This document shows positions 1-8,300 of a stretch of 22,989 nt of DNA, one piece after another. The notes beneath the pieces are model-generated. The model made no database searches. It was given only the letters and a program-made list of their open reading frames with translations, and had not been told where the DNA came from. A program made the translations under genes and the position numbers. The DNA is from CBFGWV01 sp965652545 (GTDB taxonomy: Bacteria; Pseudomonadota; Gammaproteobacteria; Competibacterales; Competibacteraceae), in NCBI GenBank assembly GCA_965652545.1, contig CBFGWV010000043.1:1-22989 (forward strand), given 5' to 3'. Every line of letters begins with the position of its first letter. The first letter of the stretch is position 1.

Positions 1-382
1 GGCAATGGGTGCCGGACCGGCACCGGAAGGCCAGCAGATGCCGGAAGGTCAGCAGGCGCCGGAGGGCCAGCAGGCGCCGAGTGGCCAACAGCTGCCTGGC
101 GAGCCGGTGCAAGAACCCGAAGCGCCGGTGGTTGAGCCGGAGTCAGAGGTCGAACCGGTCAACCAGGGAGACGAGGTTCTGCCTGAGAGCGAAATCCCTG
201 ATAGCGACGACAGCATCATTAGCTCGATGAACGAGTTGATCAACAGCGAGGGCTTCATGGCGCTCAACGATGAGCTGAAGGCCCAAGTCCTGTCGATTGT
301 CGGTGGCGACGCATCGTCCGCGACCCTTCCCGGCGATGAGGTGCAGGAGCCCGATCCGCTCGTTAGTGCTGGCGTCGCCTGA
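1..382 (+). CDS. C-terminal part of an acidic, Pro/Glu/Gln-rich protein with PEGQQ repeats (5'-partial)
   Basis: The reading frame is open to the left edge of the window, so the ATG at 5 is probably internal and only the C-terminal ~126 residues are seen. The visible part begins with four near-identical units of the form PEGQQ(A/M), with slight decay (PSGQQL). A Pro/Glu/Val-rich acidic stretch follows, then a short segment that could form a helix (SIISSMNELINSEGFMALNDELKAQ is about where it lies), and an acidic tail ending SAGVA. There is no membrane segment or catalytic motif in what is visible. I do not recognise the family. The repeats look like a flexible spacer, which is inference. A strong terminator follows the stop by about 30 nt, so this is the last gene of its plus-strand transcript and converges on the ydcF-like gene. 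Confidence 0.75.
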   Translation, partial: AMGAGPAPEGQQMPEGQQAPEGQQAPSGQQLPGEPVQEPEAPVVEPESEVEPVNQGDEVLPESEIPDSDDSIISSMNELINSEGFMALNDELKAQVLSIVGGDASSATLPGDEVQEPDPLVSAGVA

Positions 383-410
383 CGATCACGTCAAATTACG
401 TGTTTGGACG

Positions 411-452
411 AGCCCGGGGGCCGCTGCAGGGAGCGGCCCCCGGGCTTTTTTT
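411..452 (+). terminator. Strong intrinsic terminator of the plus-strand transcript
   Basis: A perfect 15-bp GC-rich stem (411-425 with 432-446) closes a 6-nt loop and runs directly into seven T residues (446-452). It lies 28 nt after the TGA of the left-edge gene. On the opposite strand the hairpin is not followed by a T run, so it should terminate plus-strand transcription only. Confidence 0.93.
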
Positions 453-494
453 CTTGGCGACGCTTTGTCGTTGGCCACGGACCACAAGCCGCAA

Positions 495-1058
495 TCAGCC
501 GCGGCCGAGCAGCTTGTAACGGGCCAGGAAGTACGTCTCCCGCATCAGGAAAACAGCACGTGATCGCAGGCTTGTGTAGCGCGAGCCGGGTGCCGCGGAC
601 GGATGAGCGTCCAGGCCGATATCGCGCGCCAGCGTGACCGCCCGCCGCAGGTGCAGTGGATCGCTGACCACCAGCACCGTCGTCAAGCCTTCGGCGGCGA
701 GCACCGGGCGGGATTCCAGCAGATTCTGCAGTGTGGTGCGGGATCTGACTTCGAGCAGGATATCGTCGGCGGCTACGCCGGCGGCCAGGCAATACGCCCT
801 GGCTGCCTCGGACTCCGCAACCCGGTCGCCGGCCCCCACGCCGCCGGTGAGCATCAGCTTGTCGACCCGGCCGGCGTGGTACAGATCCACCGCATGGCGG
901 ATTCGCTGCTCGAACACCGGTGACGGTTTGCCCGCATGGACCGCCGCGCCCAGTACGAGCGCGACATCGGCATGCTCGGGGCTGGTGGCAGCGCCGGGGT
1001 ATGTAGCGATCTGCACCGTCAGCCCGGCGCTCCAGACCAACGGCACCGCCGGCACCAA
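495..1058 (-). CDS. YdcF/ElyC-family (DUF218) envelope protein
   Basis: The protein matches the DUF218 family of SanA/YdcF/ElyC-type envelope proteins. It has the ADVALVLGAAV opening strand, a conserved segment running SPVFEQRIRHAVDLYHAGRV, the LMLTGG turn, an E-SEAARAY helix, the LEVRSRTTLQNL segment and the VVSDPLHLRRAV segment. Relatives act at the cell envelope, and their chemistry is poorly defined. The start is uncertain. The coordinates use a TTG at 1058, with GTG at 1055 next, but neither has a Shine-Dalgarno sequence. The frame stays open upstream to 1136 and there encodes an Arg-rich stretch (RRVRPARRLRR) leading into the hydrophobic segment, exactly what a signal anchor needs. A CTG at 1112-1110 would overlap the TGA of the upstream gene. 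A terminator hairpin lies inside this extension. Confidence 0.88.
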   Translation of the reverse strand: MVPAVPLVWSAGLTVQIATYPGAATSPEHADVALVLGAAVHAGKPSPVFEQRIRHAVDLYHAGRVDKLMLTGGVGAGDRVAESEAARAYCLAAGVAADDILLEVRSRTTLQNLLESRPVLAAEGLTTVLVVSDPLHLRRAVTLARDIGLDAHPSAAPGSRYTSLRSRAVFLMRETYFLARYKLLGRG

Positions 1059-1085
1059 CCAAAAAGCCCGCCGCAGGCGGCGGGC
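1059..1085 (-). terminator. Intrinsic terminator on the minus strand, at the start of the ydcF-like gene
   Basis: The stem is 1066-1073 with 1078-1085 (8 bp, GCCCGCCG type) around a CAGG loop. On the minus strand it is followed immediately by five T residues (1065-1061), then GG and TTGG. It lies 23 nt past the TGA of the small secreted-protein gene and should end that transcript. The oddity is that it abuts or overlaps the beginning of the next co-directional gene. Confidence 0.8.
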
Positions 1086-1108
1086 CGGGACGCGACGCGT
1101 AGTCGCGC

Positions 1109-1579
1109 TCAGTTGGCCGGTGCCGGAGCGGCGGCGTCAGCCGCTTCGGACGCCCCCGCCCGCTTCCAGACGTAATTATCGAAATCCTCGGTGGCCGAGG
1201 ACTTCAACTGCATGTGGTCTTCGTCGATACGCGTGAAGGTCAGGGTGGCTTCCGACTGCCCGCGGCTGACTTTGATCACCGCGGTATCATCGGTGGTCGA
1301 TTCGACCGTGTACGGCAGTTTCATTTCGTCATTGGGCTGGACGTAGATCATCTCGTCTTCAGTCAGCCGAACCTGGAGCGCGCTGACGATCGCGGTGAGC
1401 ACCTCGACGGTACGCTCGGCATTCTCTTCTTTGTACTCGGGGTGTGCTTGCACCCGTGCCAGCGTACGGTCGAAATCCACTTGCCAGAGTCCGATGAACG
1501 GTGCCACGCCGTCGGTATCGGCCAGGGCGGTGGTCGCCGACAGCACGGACAACAGCGCGGCCAGAAATATCTTTCGCAT
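1109..1579 (-). CDS. Small secreted/periplasmic protein of unknown function
   Basis: This is a 156-residue protein with a clear Sec signal peptide: MRKI, a hydrophobic core, and an A-L-A cleavage site before residue ~22 (ALA/DTDG). The mature part opens with a PFIGLWQVDFDRTLA segment reminiscent of lipocalin-like or G-x-W beta-barrel secreted proteins. Alternating strands follow (MKLPYTVE, DTAVIKVSR, EATLTFTRI, HMQLKSS), with an Ala/Pro-rich tail. No catalytic motif is visible. The ATG at 1579 is preceded by GGAGAG eight bases upstream, which supports the start. It lies 101 bp downstream of the kinase gene on the same strand and is followed by a terminator. Its function is not known to me, and the lipocalin resemblance is only a structural impression. 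Confidence 0.85.
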   Translation of the reverse strand: MRKIFLAALLSVLSATTALADTDGVAPFIGLWQVDFDRTLARVQAHPEYKEENAERTVEVLTAIVSALQVRLTEDEMIYVQPNDEMKLPYTVESTTDDTAVIKVSRGQSEATLTFTRIDEDHMQLKSSATEDFDNYVWKRAGASEAADAAAPAPAN

Positions 1580-1602
1580 CCTCGGTTCTCTCCGTCGTTT
1601 CG

Positions 1603-1633
1603 ATTACACAGTGTTCCGGGGCGGCAGTGTAAA
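1603..1633 (-). promoter_or_regulatory. Possible sigma-70 promoter for the small secreted protein
   Basis: On the minus strand a TTTACA (1633-1628) and a TGTAAT (1608-1603) resemble -35 and -10 boxes. Their spacing is 19 nt, or 18 if the -35 is shifted by one, which is longer than ideal. The -10 lies 23 nt upstream of the ATG at 1579. This is an AT-richer patch in a GC-rich gap. The match is suggestive only. Confidence 0.3.
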
Positions 1634-1680
1634 GCGCCCGCTTGCCGATTCACAGGGGCGCCGCCGATAAGGGCGGTTCA

Positions 1681-3357
1681 TCAGGAGGGCAGGATACGCT
1701 GAAGGAAACGCTCGATTTCGCGAAGCGGCTTTGGCGTCTGCGGTTCAGGCGGTCGCGGCGACAGTTGCACGTCGATCTCCTGCGGCCCAGCGCTGAATTC
1801 GTGCCAGCGCCGATACGTGCGATAGCCCGGTGCGCTGACCTCCAGATCATAGGCGCCAGGGTCCAACGCCATGCCCTCCTCGTACGGCGGCACGATGTTC
1901 ATGATGCGTACGCGCGCCTGCTCGGGCACAACGCGCACGCTCAGGTAGACCGCCGGCGGCGGCGCCTCACCGTCGAAGCCGCCGAACAGCGAGGCCGCCC
2001 GCCGGTCCGCGGCGGATGCATCGAGCGCATCCGCTGTCCCGCCCGCGGCGAGAACCATGTCCACGGTCGGCGGCGGGGCCTCTGGCGCCAGCGTCGGGTC
2101 GGCCACATCGATCGTCGGCGGCGGTGCGATGATCTCAAGCGTCCGCGGCGGCTCATCTACCGGCAAGGGCGGCGGCGCAGGGGGGGTCACGTCGGCCTGT
2201 GCGGTGGCATCGAGAGCCCCGCCCAACGGTACCAGCGGCGCCTCATCGAGCGACAACCGCAACAGCAGCGCCCAGGTCAGGACGACCGCGCCCAGGCCCG
2301 CCGCCCACAGGGGATAGCGCCGCAGGGCAACCCGCGCCCGCCCGCTCAATGCCATGGCCCGCAGCCGTCCGAGCCGTCCGGCTGCGCCCAGCGCCATCAG
2401 CGGCCGGGTGTGGGCCATGGTGGTGTCCGGCTGGTCGGGCAGGCCCTCCAGGATTCCCACCAGTGTCTGCGCCGATTGGATGCGGTCTTCCGGTCGCTTG
2501 GCCAGCAGGCGGTCGATCACCCCCTGGTAGGCCGCCACATCCGCCGGCAGGCGTGGTATGGGTGCGGTGGCATGGCTGACCGCCGTTTGCACCGGGTTGG
2601 TCGAGTCGTACGGCAGGCGGCCGGAGAGCATCAGGAACAGAACGATACCCAGGCTGTAGAGGTCGGCGCGGTGATCGACCGGCCTACCCTCCACCTGCTC
2701 GGGGCTCATGTAACTGACGCTGCCGAGGATCACCCCGGTGCCGGTCAACTGGCAGGCGGCTTCCGTATTGACCAGCTTGGCAATGCCGAAATCGGCCAAT
2801 ACGGCGCTGCCGTCGGCACGGAACAGGATATTGGCCGGCTTGACGTCGCGATGGATGATCGAACGGGCATGGGCGAAAGCCAGGGCCTCGGCAATGCGGA
2901 TGGCAATGGCCTTGGCCTGGACGATCGGCAAGGCGGTATCCATCCGGTCGGTGAGGCAGCCACCATCGAGGTATTCCATGACCAGATAGGCGCGGTCCTC
3001 GACCACCCCACCGTCGAACACCATCACGATGGACGGATGGACCAGCGCCCCGCCGACGGTCGACTCGACCGCACGAAAGCGGGTACGGAAGCCCTCGTCC
3101 TGGAAGAACTCGCTACGCAGGATCTTTATCGCGACCGGTCGCGACAAGGACACCTGCTCGGCCAGATAGACATCGGCCATGCCGCCACGGCCGATCAGCC
3201 GCTGCAGGCGGTAGCCCGGGATCTCGAGCGCCTCCCCGCCGGCACCCGCCCGCGGCTGCCAGGACGGATGAGAGGGCGATAACCCCACATCCATTGCTTG
3301 TGTCGATTGCAGCGAGGCGTCGTCGAGGCCATCGCTGGTTTGTCCTGATGCACCCAA
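1681..3357 (-). CDS. Membrane-anchored Hanks-type Ser/Thr protein kinase with C-terminal PEGA-like domain
   Basis: The kinase domain covers residues ~48-305. It has a Gly-rich loop IGRGGMADVYLA (55-66), the VAIK lysine (Lys78), a probable alpha-C Glu98, catalytic loop HRDVKPAN (169-176), DFG (189-191) and SPE in place of APE (218-220), so it should be active. A basic juxtamembrane stretch precedes one membrane helix (~349-368). After a long Pro/Ala-rich linker (~380-468), a beta-rich module at ~470-532 with VPEQARVRI and a Pro-Gly-x-Tyr-like PGAYDLEVSAPGYRTY matches PEGA-type domains. This predicts an inside kinase and an outside envelope-sensing or binding domain. The start is TTG, supported by a GGGAGG 10 nt upstream. 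An in-frame ATG at codon 22 lacks a ribosome site and would also spare the kinase domain. The gene starts 55 nt after the exporter stop, so co-transcription is likely. Whether it controls the cluster is unknown. Confidence 0.95.
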   Translation of the reverse strand: MGASGQTSDGLDDASLQSTQAMDVGLSPSHPSWQPRAGAGGEALEIPGYRLQRLIGRGGMADVYLAEQVSLSRPVAIKILRSEFFQDEGFRTRFRAVESTVGGALVHPSIVMVFDGGVVEDRAYLVMEYLDGGCLTDRMDTALPIVQAKAIAIRIAEALAFAHARSIIHRDVKPANILFRADGSAVLADFGIAKLVNTEAACQLTGTGVILGSVSYMSPEQVEGRPVDHRADLYSLGIVLFLMLSGRLPYDSTNPVQTAVSHATAPIPRLPADVAAYQGVIDRLLAKRPEDRIQSAQTLVGILEGLPDQPDTTMAHTRPLMALGAAGRLGRLRAMALSGRARVALRRYPLWAAGLGAVVLTWALLLRLSLDEAPLVPLGGALDATAQADVTPPAPPPLPVDEPPRTLEIIAPPPTIDVADPTLAPEAPPPTVDMVLAAGGTADALDASAADRRAASLFGGFDGEAPPPAVYLSVRVVPEQARVRIMNIVPPYEEGMALDPGAYDLEVSAPGYRTYRRWHEFSAGPQEIDVQLSPRPPEPQTPKPLREIERFLQRILPS

Positions 3358-3367
3358 GCCTGATCAT

Positions 3368-3373
3368 CCTCCC
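3368..3373 (-). promoter_or_regulatory. Ribosome-binding site supporting the TTG start of the kinase gene
   Basis: GGGAGG on the minus strand lies 10 nt upstream of the TTG at 3357-3355. It is the only strong Shine-Dalgarno match near the 5' end of the kinase gene. The ATG immediately 3' of it is in another frame, so the site favours TTG over the internal ATG at 3294. Confidence 0.55.
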
Positions 3374-3412
3374 GAAGCCTATGGCCGATAGACCGCAGAC
3401 CATCAGAGACCA

Positions 3413-5068
3413 TCAGTCTGACAAATGGTTGGCCGAACCGTTTTCCACCAAGCGACCGTACTCCATCTTCAGCACCCTGTCGCCAGTGTGGAAGTAGCGA
3501 TCGTCATGGGTGACCGCGATGATGGTCTTGCCAGCGGCCTTCAGTTCTTTGAGCAACACCTCGTAGAAGTACTTGCGGAACGGCGGGTCCTGGTCGGCGG
3601 CGACCTCATCGAAGACACAGACATGACGATCTTCCAGCATGGCGACCAGCAGCGCCAGCCGCTTGCGCTGGCCGGTGGAGAGGTTGAGGTTCTGGAAGCG
3701 GCCTTCGGCGAACCGGGTCTTTTCGGCCAGGTGCATCTGACCGAGCAGACGGGTGACGGCGGCCTCGTCGACATCCTCGATCCCGTAGAGCCGGTCGAAA
3801 AGATGGAAGTCGGTGAAGATGATCGAAAAACACTCGCGGTAATGCTGGAGATTGCTCTGCGAAACCGGAATGCCGCCGCAATCGATATCGCCAACCGCTG
3901 GGTGATACAAGCCGGTCAACAACTTCAGCAGGGTGGATTTCCCACTGCCGTTGCCGCCCTGAATATAGAGAATCTCGCCCTTTTTGATGGTGAGCTGGTC
4001 CACGTGCACGGAGAACACTTGCTCCTGCTTGGGGCCTGAATAGCTGAAATACAGATTGCGCACGTGAATGTCGCCGAAGACATCCGCCTCCGCCCAGGGG
4101 TTGGCCGTCTCCAGCGGCGTGTCGGTCTCGATATCGTCCAGCGCCTCTTCCAGCCGGGTAATGTTCTTGATGGCCAGGTCGGTCTTGGTGATGTTGGGCA
4201 GCGCCTGCACGAAGACCGTGCCGTTACCCAGCAGGAACAGCAGGATGGTGGTGATGCTGAGCGTCTCATCCGGGCTCGTCTGGGTGAGCTTGGGCAGGAT
4301 GAACAGCACCGACGCGAGCAGAATGTAAAAGAACACGTAGGTGTAGATGTCGGTGTTGAGGATGCTGATCGCGGCTTTGGTGTTGAGCTCGGAGCCCTCG
4401 CGCGAGCTGCGCTCCAGGTAGTTCTCGAACAAGTCCCCGCTCTTGCGCCGGTCCATTTTCAGCTCCTTGAACCCGTCCAGGAACTGATGAAAAGCGTTGA
4501 GGAACTCGTCCTCCTTCTGCATCGCCTTGCCCACATCGTCGCCCACCGAGCGGTTGAAGCTCCAGATGACCACGGCGGCCCCGGCCACGCAGATCACGAC
4601 GATCAGCAGCGCGGGCATGGAAATGATGGCGATGTAGATGAACGAGCAGATCAGCATGATCCCCGCCGGCACTCCCTCGCCCAGGTGCTTGGTGCCCTCG
4701 ACGATGACCAGCGTGTTTTCGGAGATCGCGTTGATCAGCTGCGAGCGGTCCAGGCTCTCGAAGCCGCGCAGGCTGGAGTGGCGGATCTTGTCGAGAATGC
4801 GCACCCGCAACTGGAATATCGCCTGCTGGACATACTTCGTCAGCCAGGTGTTCACCGCCTTCTTGGTGACGGTGAACACGGTCACGCACAGGACGAACAG
4901 CATCAGCAGGCGAAACGTGCCCTCCTCCTGATCCTGCGCCTGGGTGACATCGTGGATGAACACCAGCACCAATGCGTTGGTTACCCCGATGATCAGAAAG
5001 CCGATGAAGAGCTTGAACAGGTTGAGATGGGTTTCCTGCTGCAACAACCGGATGAGGCGGTTATTCAT
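3413..5068 (-). CDS. SyrD/PvdE-type cyclic-peptide export ABC transporter
   Basis: This is a fused half-transporter of 551 residues, typical of the cyclic-peptide exporter family that includes SyrD (syringomycin) and PvdE (pyoverdine precursor). The N-terminal membrane domain (~1-300) has about six helices. The ATPase domain (~330-545) shows Walker A GGNGSGKST (371-379), a family-typical IIFTDFHLF segment around the Q-loop, signature LSTGQRKR (463-470), Walker B CVFDEVAADQDP with Asp487/Glu488, and the switch His521 in THDD. All key residues are intact. Such proteins move peptide products from the cytoplasm to the periplasm or outside. It lies 316 bp downstream of the PKS/NRPS gene on the same strand, which makes the PKS/NRPS product the likely substrate (inference). 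ATG at 5068 with an AGGA five to six bases upstream is the chosen start. Confidence 0.96.
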   Translation of the reverse strand: MNNRLIRLLQQETHLNLFKLFIGFLIIGVTNALVLVFIHDVTQAQDQEEGTFRLLMLFVLCVTVFTVTKKAVNTWLTKYVQQAIFQLRVRILDKIRHSSLRGFESLDRSQLINAISENTLVIVEGTKHLGEGVPAGIMLICSFIYIAIISMPALLIVVICVAGAAVVIWSFNRSVGDDVGKAMQKEDEFLNAFHQFLDGFKELKMDRRKSGDLFENYLERSSREGSELNTKAAISILNTDIYTYVFFYILLASVLFILPKLTQTSPDETLSITTILLFLLGNGTVFVQALPNITKTDLAIKNITRLEEALDDIETDTPLETANPWAEADVFGDIHVRNLYFSYSGPKQEQVFSVHVDQLTIKKGEILYIQGGNGSGKSTLLKLLTGLYHPAVGDIDCGGIPVSQSNLQHYRECFSIIFTDFHLFDRLYGIEDVDEAAVTRLLGQMHLAEKTRFAEGRFQNLNLSTGQRKRLALLVAMLEDRHVCVFDEVAADQDPPFRKYFYEVLLKELKAAGKTIIAVTHDDRYFHTGDRVLKMEYGRLVENGSANHLSD

Positions 5069-5119
5069 TGGTGTCCTGACGTCCTGAGAGAAAGCAGTGG
5101 GCGTGCGGGCAATCGCCGT

Positions 5120-5338
5120 CGGGTGTGGCCCGCGTTCCCCGCATGGTGGCGTCGGTGGGCGTCAGGCGCCCGAACCCGCCTGCGGCCGAGCCGGTAGGTC
5201 GTGTTCCGACGCGCTGTAAATACGTCCGTGTACGCTCGACGGCAGCATCCATGCTGCCGACGGTCGGCCCACGACCTACCGGCTCGGCCACAGGCTTCAG
5301 CGGTGGCTGCCCAAGGCGAGGAGCGCGGGCCACACCCG
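5120..5338. repeat. Nested palindrome filling the synthase-exporter gap
   Basis: The 316-bp space between the PKS/NRPS stop and the exporter start contains no gene, but it holds several nested inverted repeats. The outer arms are 15 bp (5120-5134 with 5324-5338). The middle arms are a perfect 20 bp (5184-5203 with 5270-5289), extended by another five pairs after one mismatch (5178-5182 with 5291-5295). The inner arms are 5 bp (5206-5210 with 5263-5267). Near the centre is a 9-bp hairpin with a CC loop (5240-5259). No T run follows on the minus strand, so this is not a standard terminator. It looks like a small interspersed palindromic element and could weaken or process the transcript between synthase and exporter (inference). 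Confidence 0.8.
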
Positions 5339-5384
5339 TCGCCGTCGGCGCAGAATGCCGTGCGCGGCGGGCTTCGGCCAGCCC

Positions 5385-8300
5385 TCACCGTTTATCGTCC
5401 GCCGCTATGCGGTCATTAATGTCCAGGCAGGCGTTCAGCGCATCGGCCAAAACCTCGACATGCGGCGGCTCGAGCAGGCTGTAATGGTTGCCGCTGACCG
5501 TGGAGACGGACAGCGGGCCGTCGATATGCGCCTCCCAGCCGTGCGGCGGCAGCCCGGCCATGCCCGGTGGGCACTCAGCGGCCCGCAGCAGCCGCACCGG
5601 CCCGTCGTAGGGCGTGGGCTGGTGCCGGGCCAGGCGGCGGGCGTTGGCATGGCTGACCGCCAGCAGGCGCTCGCCCTCGGCGCCCGCGGGCAGGCTGGGG
5701 TCGGGCGGCTCCGCCTGCCCAGCGAAGGCGGCAACGGTGGCCGGTGCGTAGCTGTCCAGCATCACCACCGCGCCAAGGCTGTGTCCGGCCGCGCGCAACT
5801 GGCTGGCCATCTCCAAAGCCACGGCGCCACCGAAGGACCAGCCGGCGAGGTGAACCGGCCCATCCGGCACGCGCTTGCGCAGCGCCGCCGCATACACAGC
5901 CGCCATGGCCGCGACCGTGTCGGGGACTGACTGGCCGTCGACCTCCGGCGATTGCAGCGCATACACCGGCCGTACGCTGCCCAGCGCCGCGGCCAGTGCA
6001 CGGAACGGCCAGGCCGTGCCGGCGGCACCGTGGACGATGACCAGCGGCGTCTCGTCGCCCTGCGCCGCCAGGCACACCAGCGGGTCGTACGACGACTCGC
6101 CGGCACGCAACAGACGAGCCTGCTCGGCGATGGTCGGGCCTTGCAGCAGGCTCACCAGCGGCAGGTCGATGCCGAACTCGCTCGCGATCCGTGCCATCAG
6201 CCGCACCGCCAGCAGGGAGTGGCCGCCGGCGGCGAAGAAATCCTCACGTACACCGATGTGCGCCCGGCCGAGCACCTCGCACCAGATCGTCTGCAAGCGC
6301 CTGTGCACGGGGTCGTCGACCCCGTGCGCGGCGGGGCTGTCAGGGATGGCCGGCGCGCTGGGCAGGCGCCGGTCGAGCTTGCCGGCCAAGGTGGTCGGCA
6401 AGGCATCCAGCAGTTCGAGACCTGCGGGAACCATGTACGCCGGCAGCCGCTGCATCAGGTGCTCCCTGATGCGATCGGCGGTCACGCGCGCATCCGCCGC
6501 CACGACACGGGCGCACAACTGCCGCTCGCCATTGTCGCGGGCATCCACGGCCACCAGGCAGGCGGCGACGCCCGGCATGTCCGCGAGCACCGCCTCCACC
6601 TCCGCGGGCTCGATGCGAAAGCCACGCAGCTTCACCTGCCCGTCGCATCGCCCCAACAGGTCGAGCGTACCGTCGGGTCGGTAGCGGGCACGGTCGCCGC
6701 TGCGGTACATCCGCGCACCGGGCACCCGGGCGAACGGGTCGGGCAGGAACACGGCCGCGGTCTGCCCCGGCCGCCCCAGATAACCCTCGGCCAGGCCGTC
6801 GCCGCCCAGGTACAGCTCGCCCGGCACACCGACCGGGCACGGCTCGCCGGCAACATCGAGCACGTAGGCGCGGCGCCCGGGCAGCGGCCGGCCCACCGGC
6901 AGGCGCGCATCGGCTGCGTCCGCGGCCGTCACCGTCCACGCGGTGGCGGTGATCGTCGCCTCGGTGGGGCCGTAGGCGTTGACCAGCTCGACGCCGGCCA
7001 GCGGCGACTGCCGCCATAGCGCCACGGTCGCCGGCCGCAGTGCGTCGCCGCCGACGGTCATCCGCCGCAGGCGGCCGGCCGGGGCGCGCGCCGGATGATC
7101 GACCCAATGGACAAGCAGCTCGTGCAGATAAGCCGGCGACAGGTCGGCCACCGTTACGCCGTGGTTGTTCATCGCCACGCTCAGTTCCGCCGCGGTGCGC
7201 ACACCGGCACCCAGCAAGGCCACGCTTGCGCCGTGCAGCAACGGCGGCAGGATCTGCTCCAGTGACGCATCGAAGCTCAGCGAACCGAACTGCATCACCC
7301 GGTCGGCCGGGCCCAGGCCGGCGCCACGCGCCCGCTCGCGGCAATGACGCGCCAGCGCGCCATGCGCCACGCAAACCGCCTTGGGCGTGCCGGTCGACCC
7401 CGAGGTGTAGATCAGATAGGCCGGACTTTGCGGGGCGATCGTCAGCGTGGTGCTCAAGCCCGCCTCGGTATCGCCGCCGACATCGACCACGGCCATGATC
7501 GCCAGCACGGACGGCAGTGTGCGCCCGTCGCTGACTACCGTGCGCACGCCGGCGTCACGCACCATCTGGCGCAGCCGCTCCTCCGGCAGCGACGGATCCA
7601 GCGGCAGGTAGACGGCCCCGGCCCGCAGAATGCCGAGCAGGCCCACCACCGCCTCGATGCCACCGTCGCTGTACAGCCCGATCACGGCCCCGGTCCGGCC
7701 GGAGCCCAGGCGGGCCGCCACGGCATCGACCCGTCGTTGCAGATCGCCATAAGCAAGCGTCGTGTCGCCCGCATGCAGTGCGGGGGCCTTTGGCTGTTGG
7801 GCAGCCATGCGGGCAATGGCATCGGTCACCAGCGTATCGGGGCCATCGACCGGCGTATCGCCCGCCGACTGACACAGCAGGCGCTCGCGTGTCGCCGTAT
7901 CCACCAGCGGGAGTCGGCTGACGCGCTGCAGCGGCGTTGCCGCGGCGGCGGCCAGCAATTGGCGCAGGTGGGCAGCCAAGCGGCTCGCCGAGTCATGGTC
8001 GAACAAGGCGGTGCTGTACTCCAGCAGCCCGACGATGTCATCGCCGTGCTCGAACATGTCCAGGCTCAGGTCGAACTTGGCGACGCGGCTTTGCGCCAGG
8101 ATGGGCTCCACCGCCACACCAGCCAGCGACGGCGCGTCCATCGGTGTGTTCTGCAAGGTGAACATCACCTGGAACAGCGGCGTGTGCCCGGTGGCGCGCA
8201 CCGGCTGCACGGCGGCGACCACTTGTTCAAACGGCACATCCTGGTTGGCGTAGGCCGCCAGCGCCGTCGCCCGCACCCGCGCCAGCAGTTCGGTCACCGT

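Noticed and set aside
391..1062. 223-codon minus-strand frame overlapping the ydcF-like gene
   Set aside because: It runs in another frame through conserved DUF218 sequence and into the terminator at 411-452. Its translation is Arg/Gly-rich with no family motif.
3397..3416. Two tandem AGACCATCAG copies between exporter and kinase genes as an operator
   Set aside because: Only two 10-bp copies overlapping the exporter stop codon, with no promoter nearby. This is likely chance or slippage.
5184..5289. The intergenic palindrome as an intrinsic terminator of the synthase gene
   Set aside because: The stem is long, but there is no T run after it on the minus strand and the two halves are separated by 66 nt.
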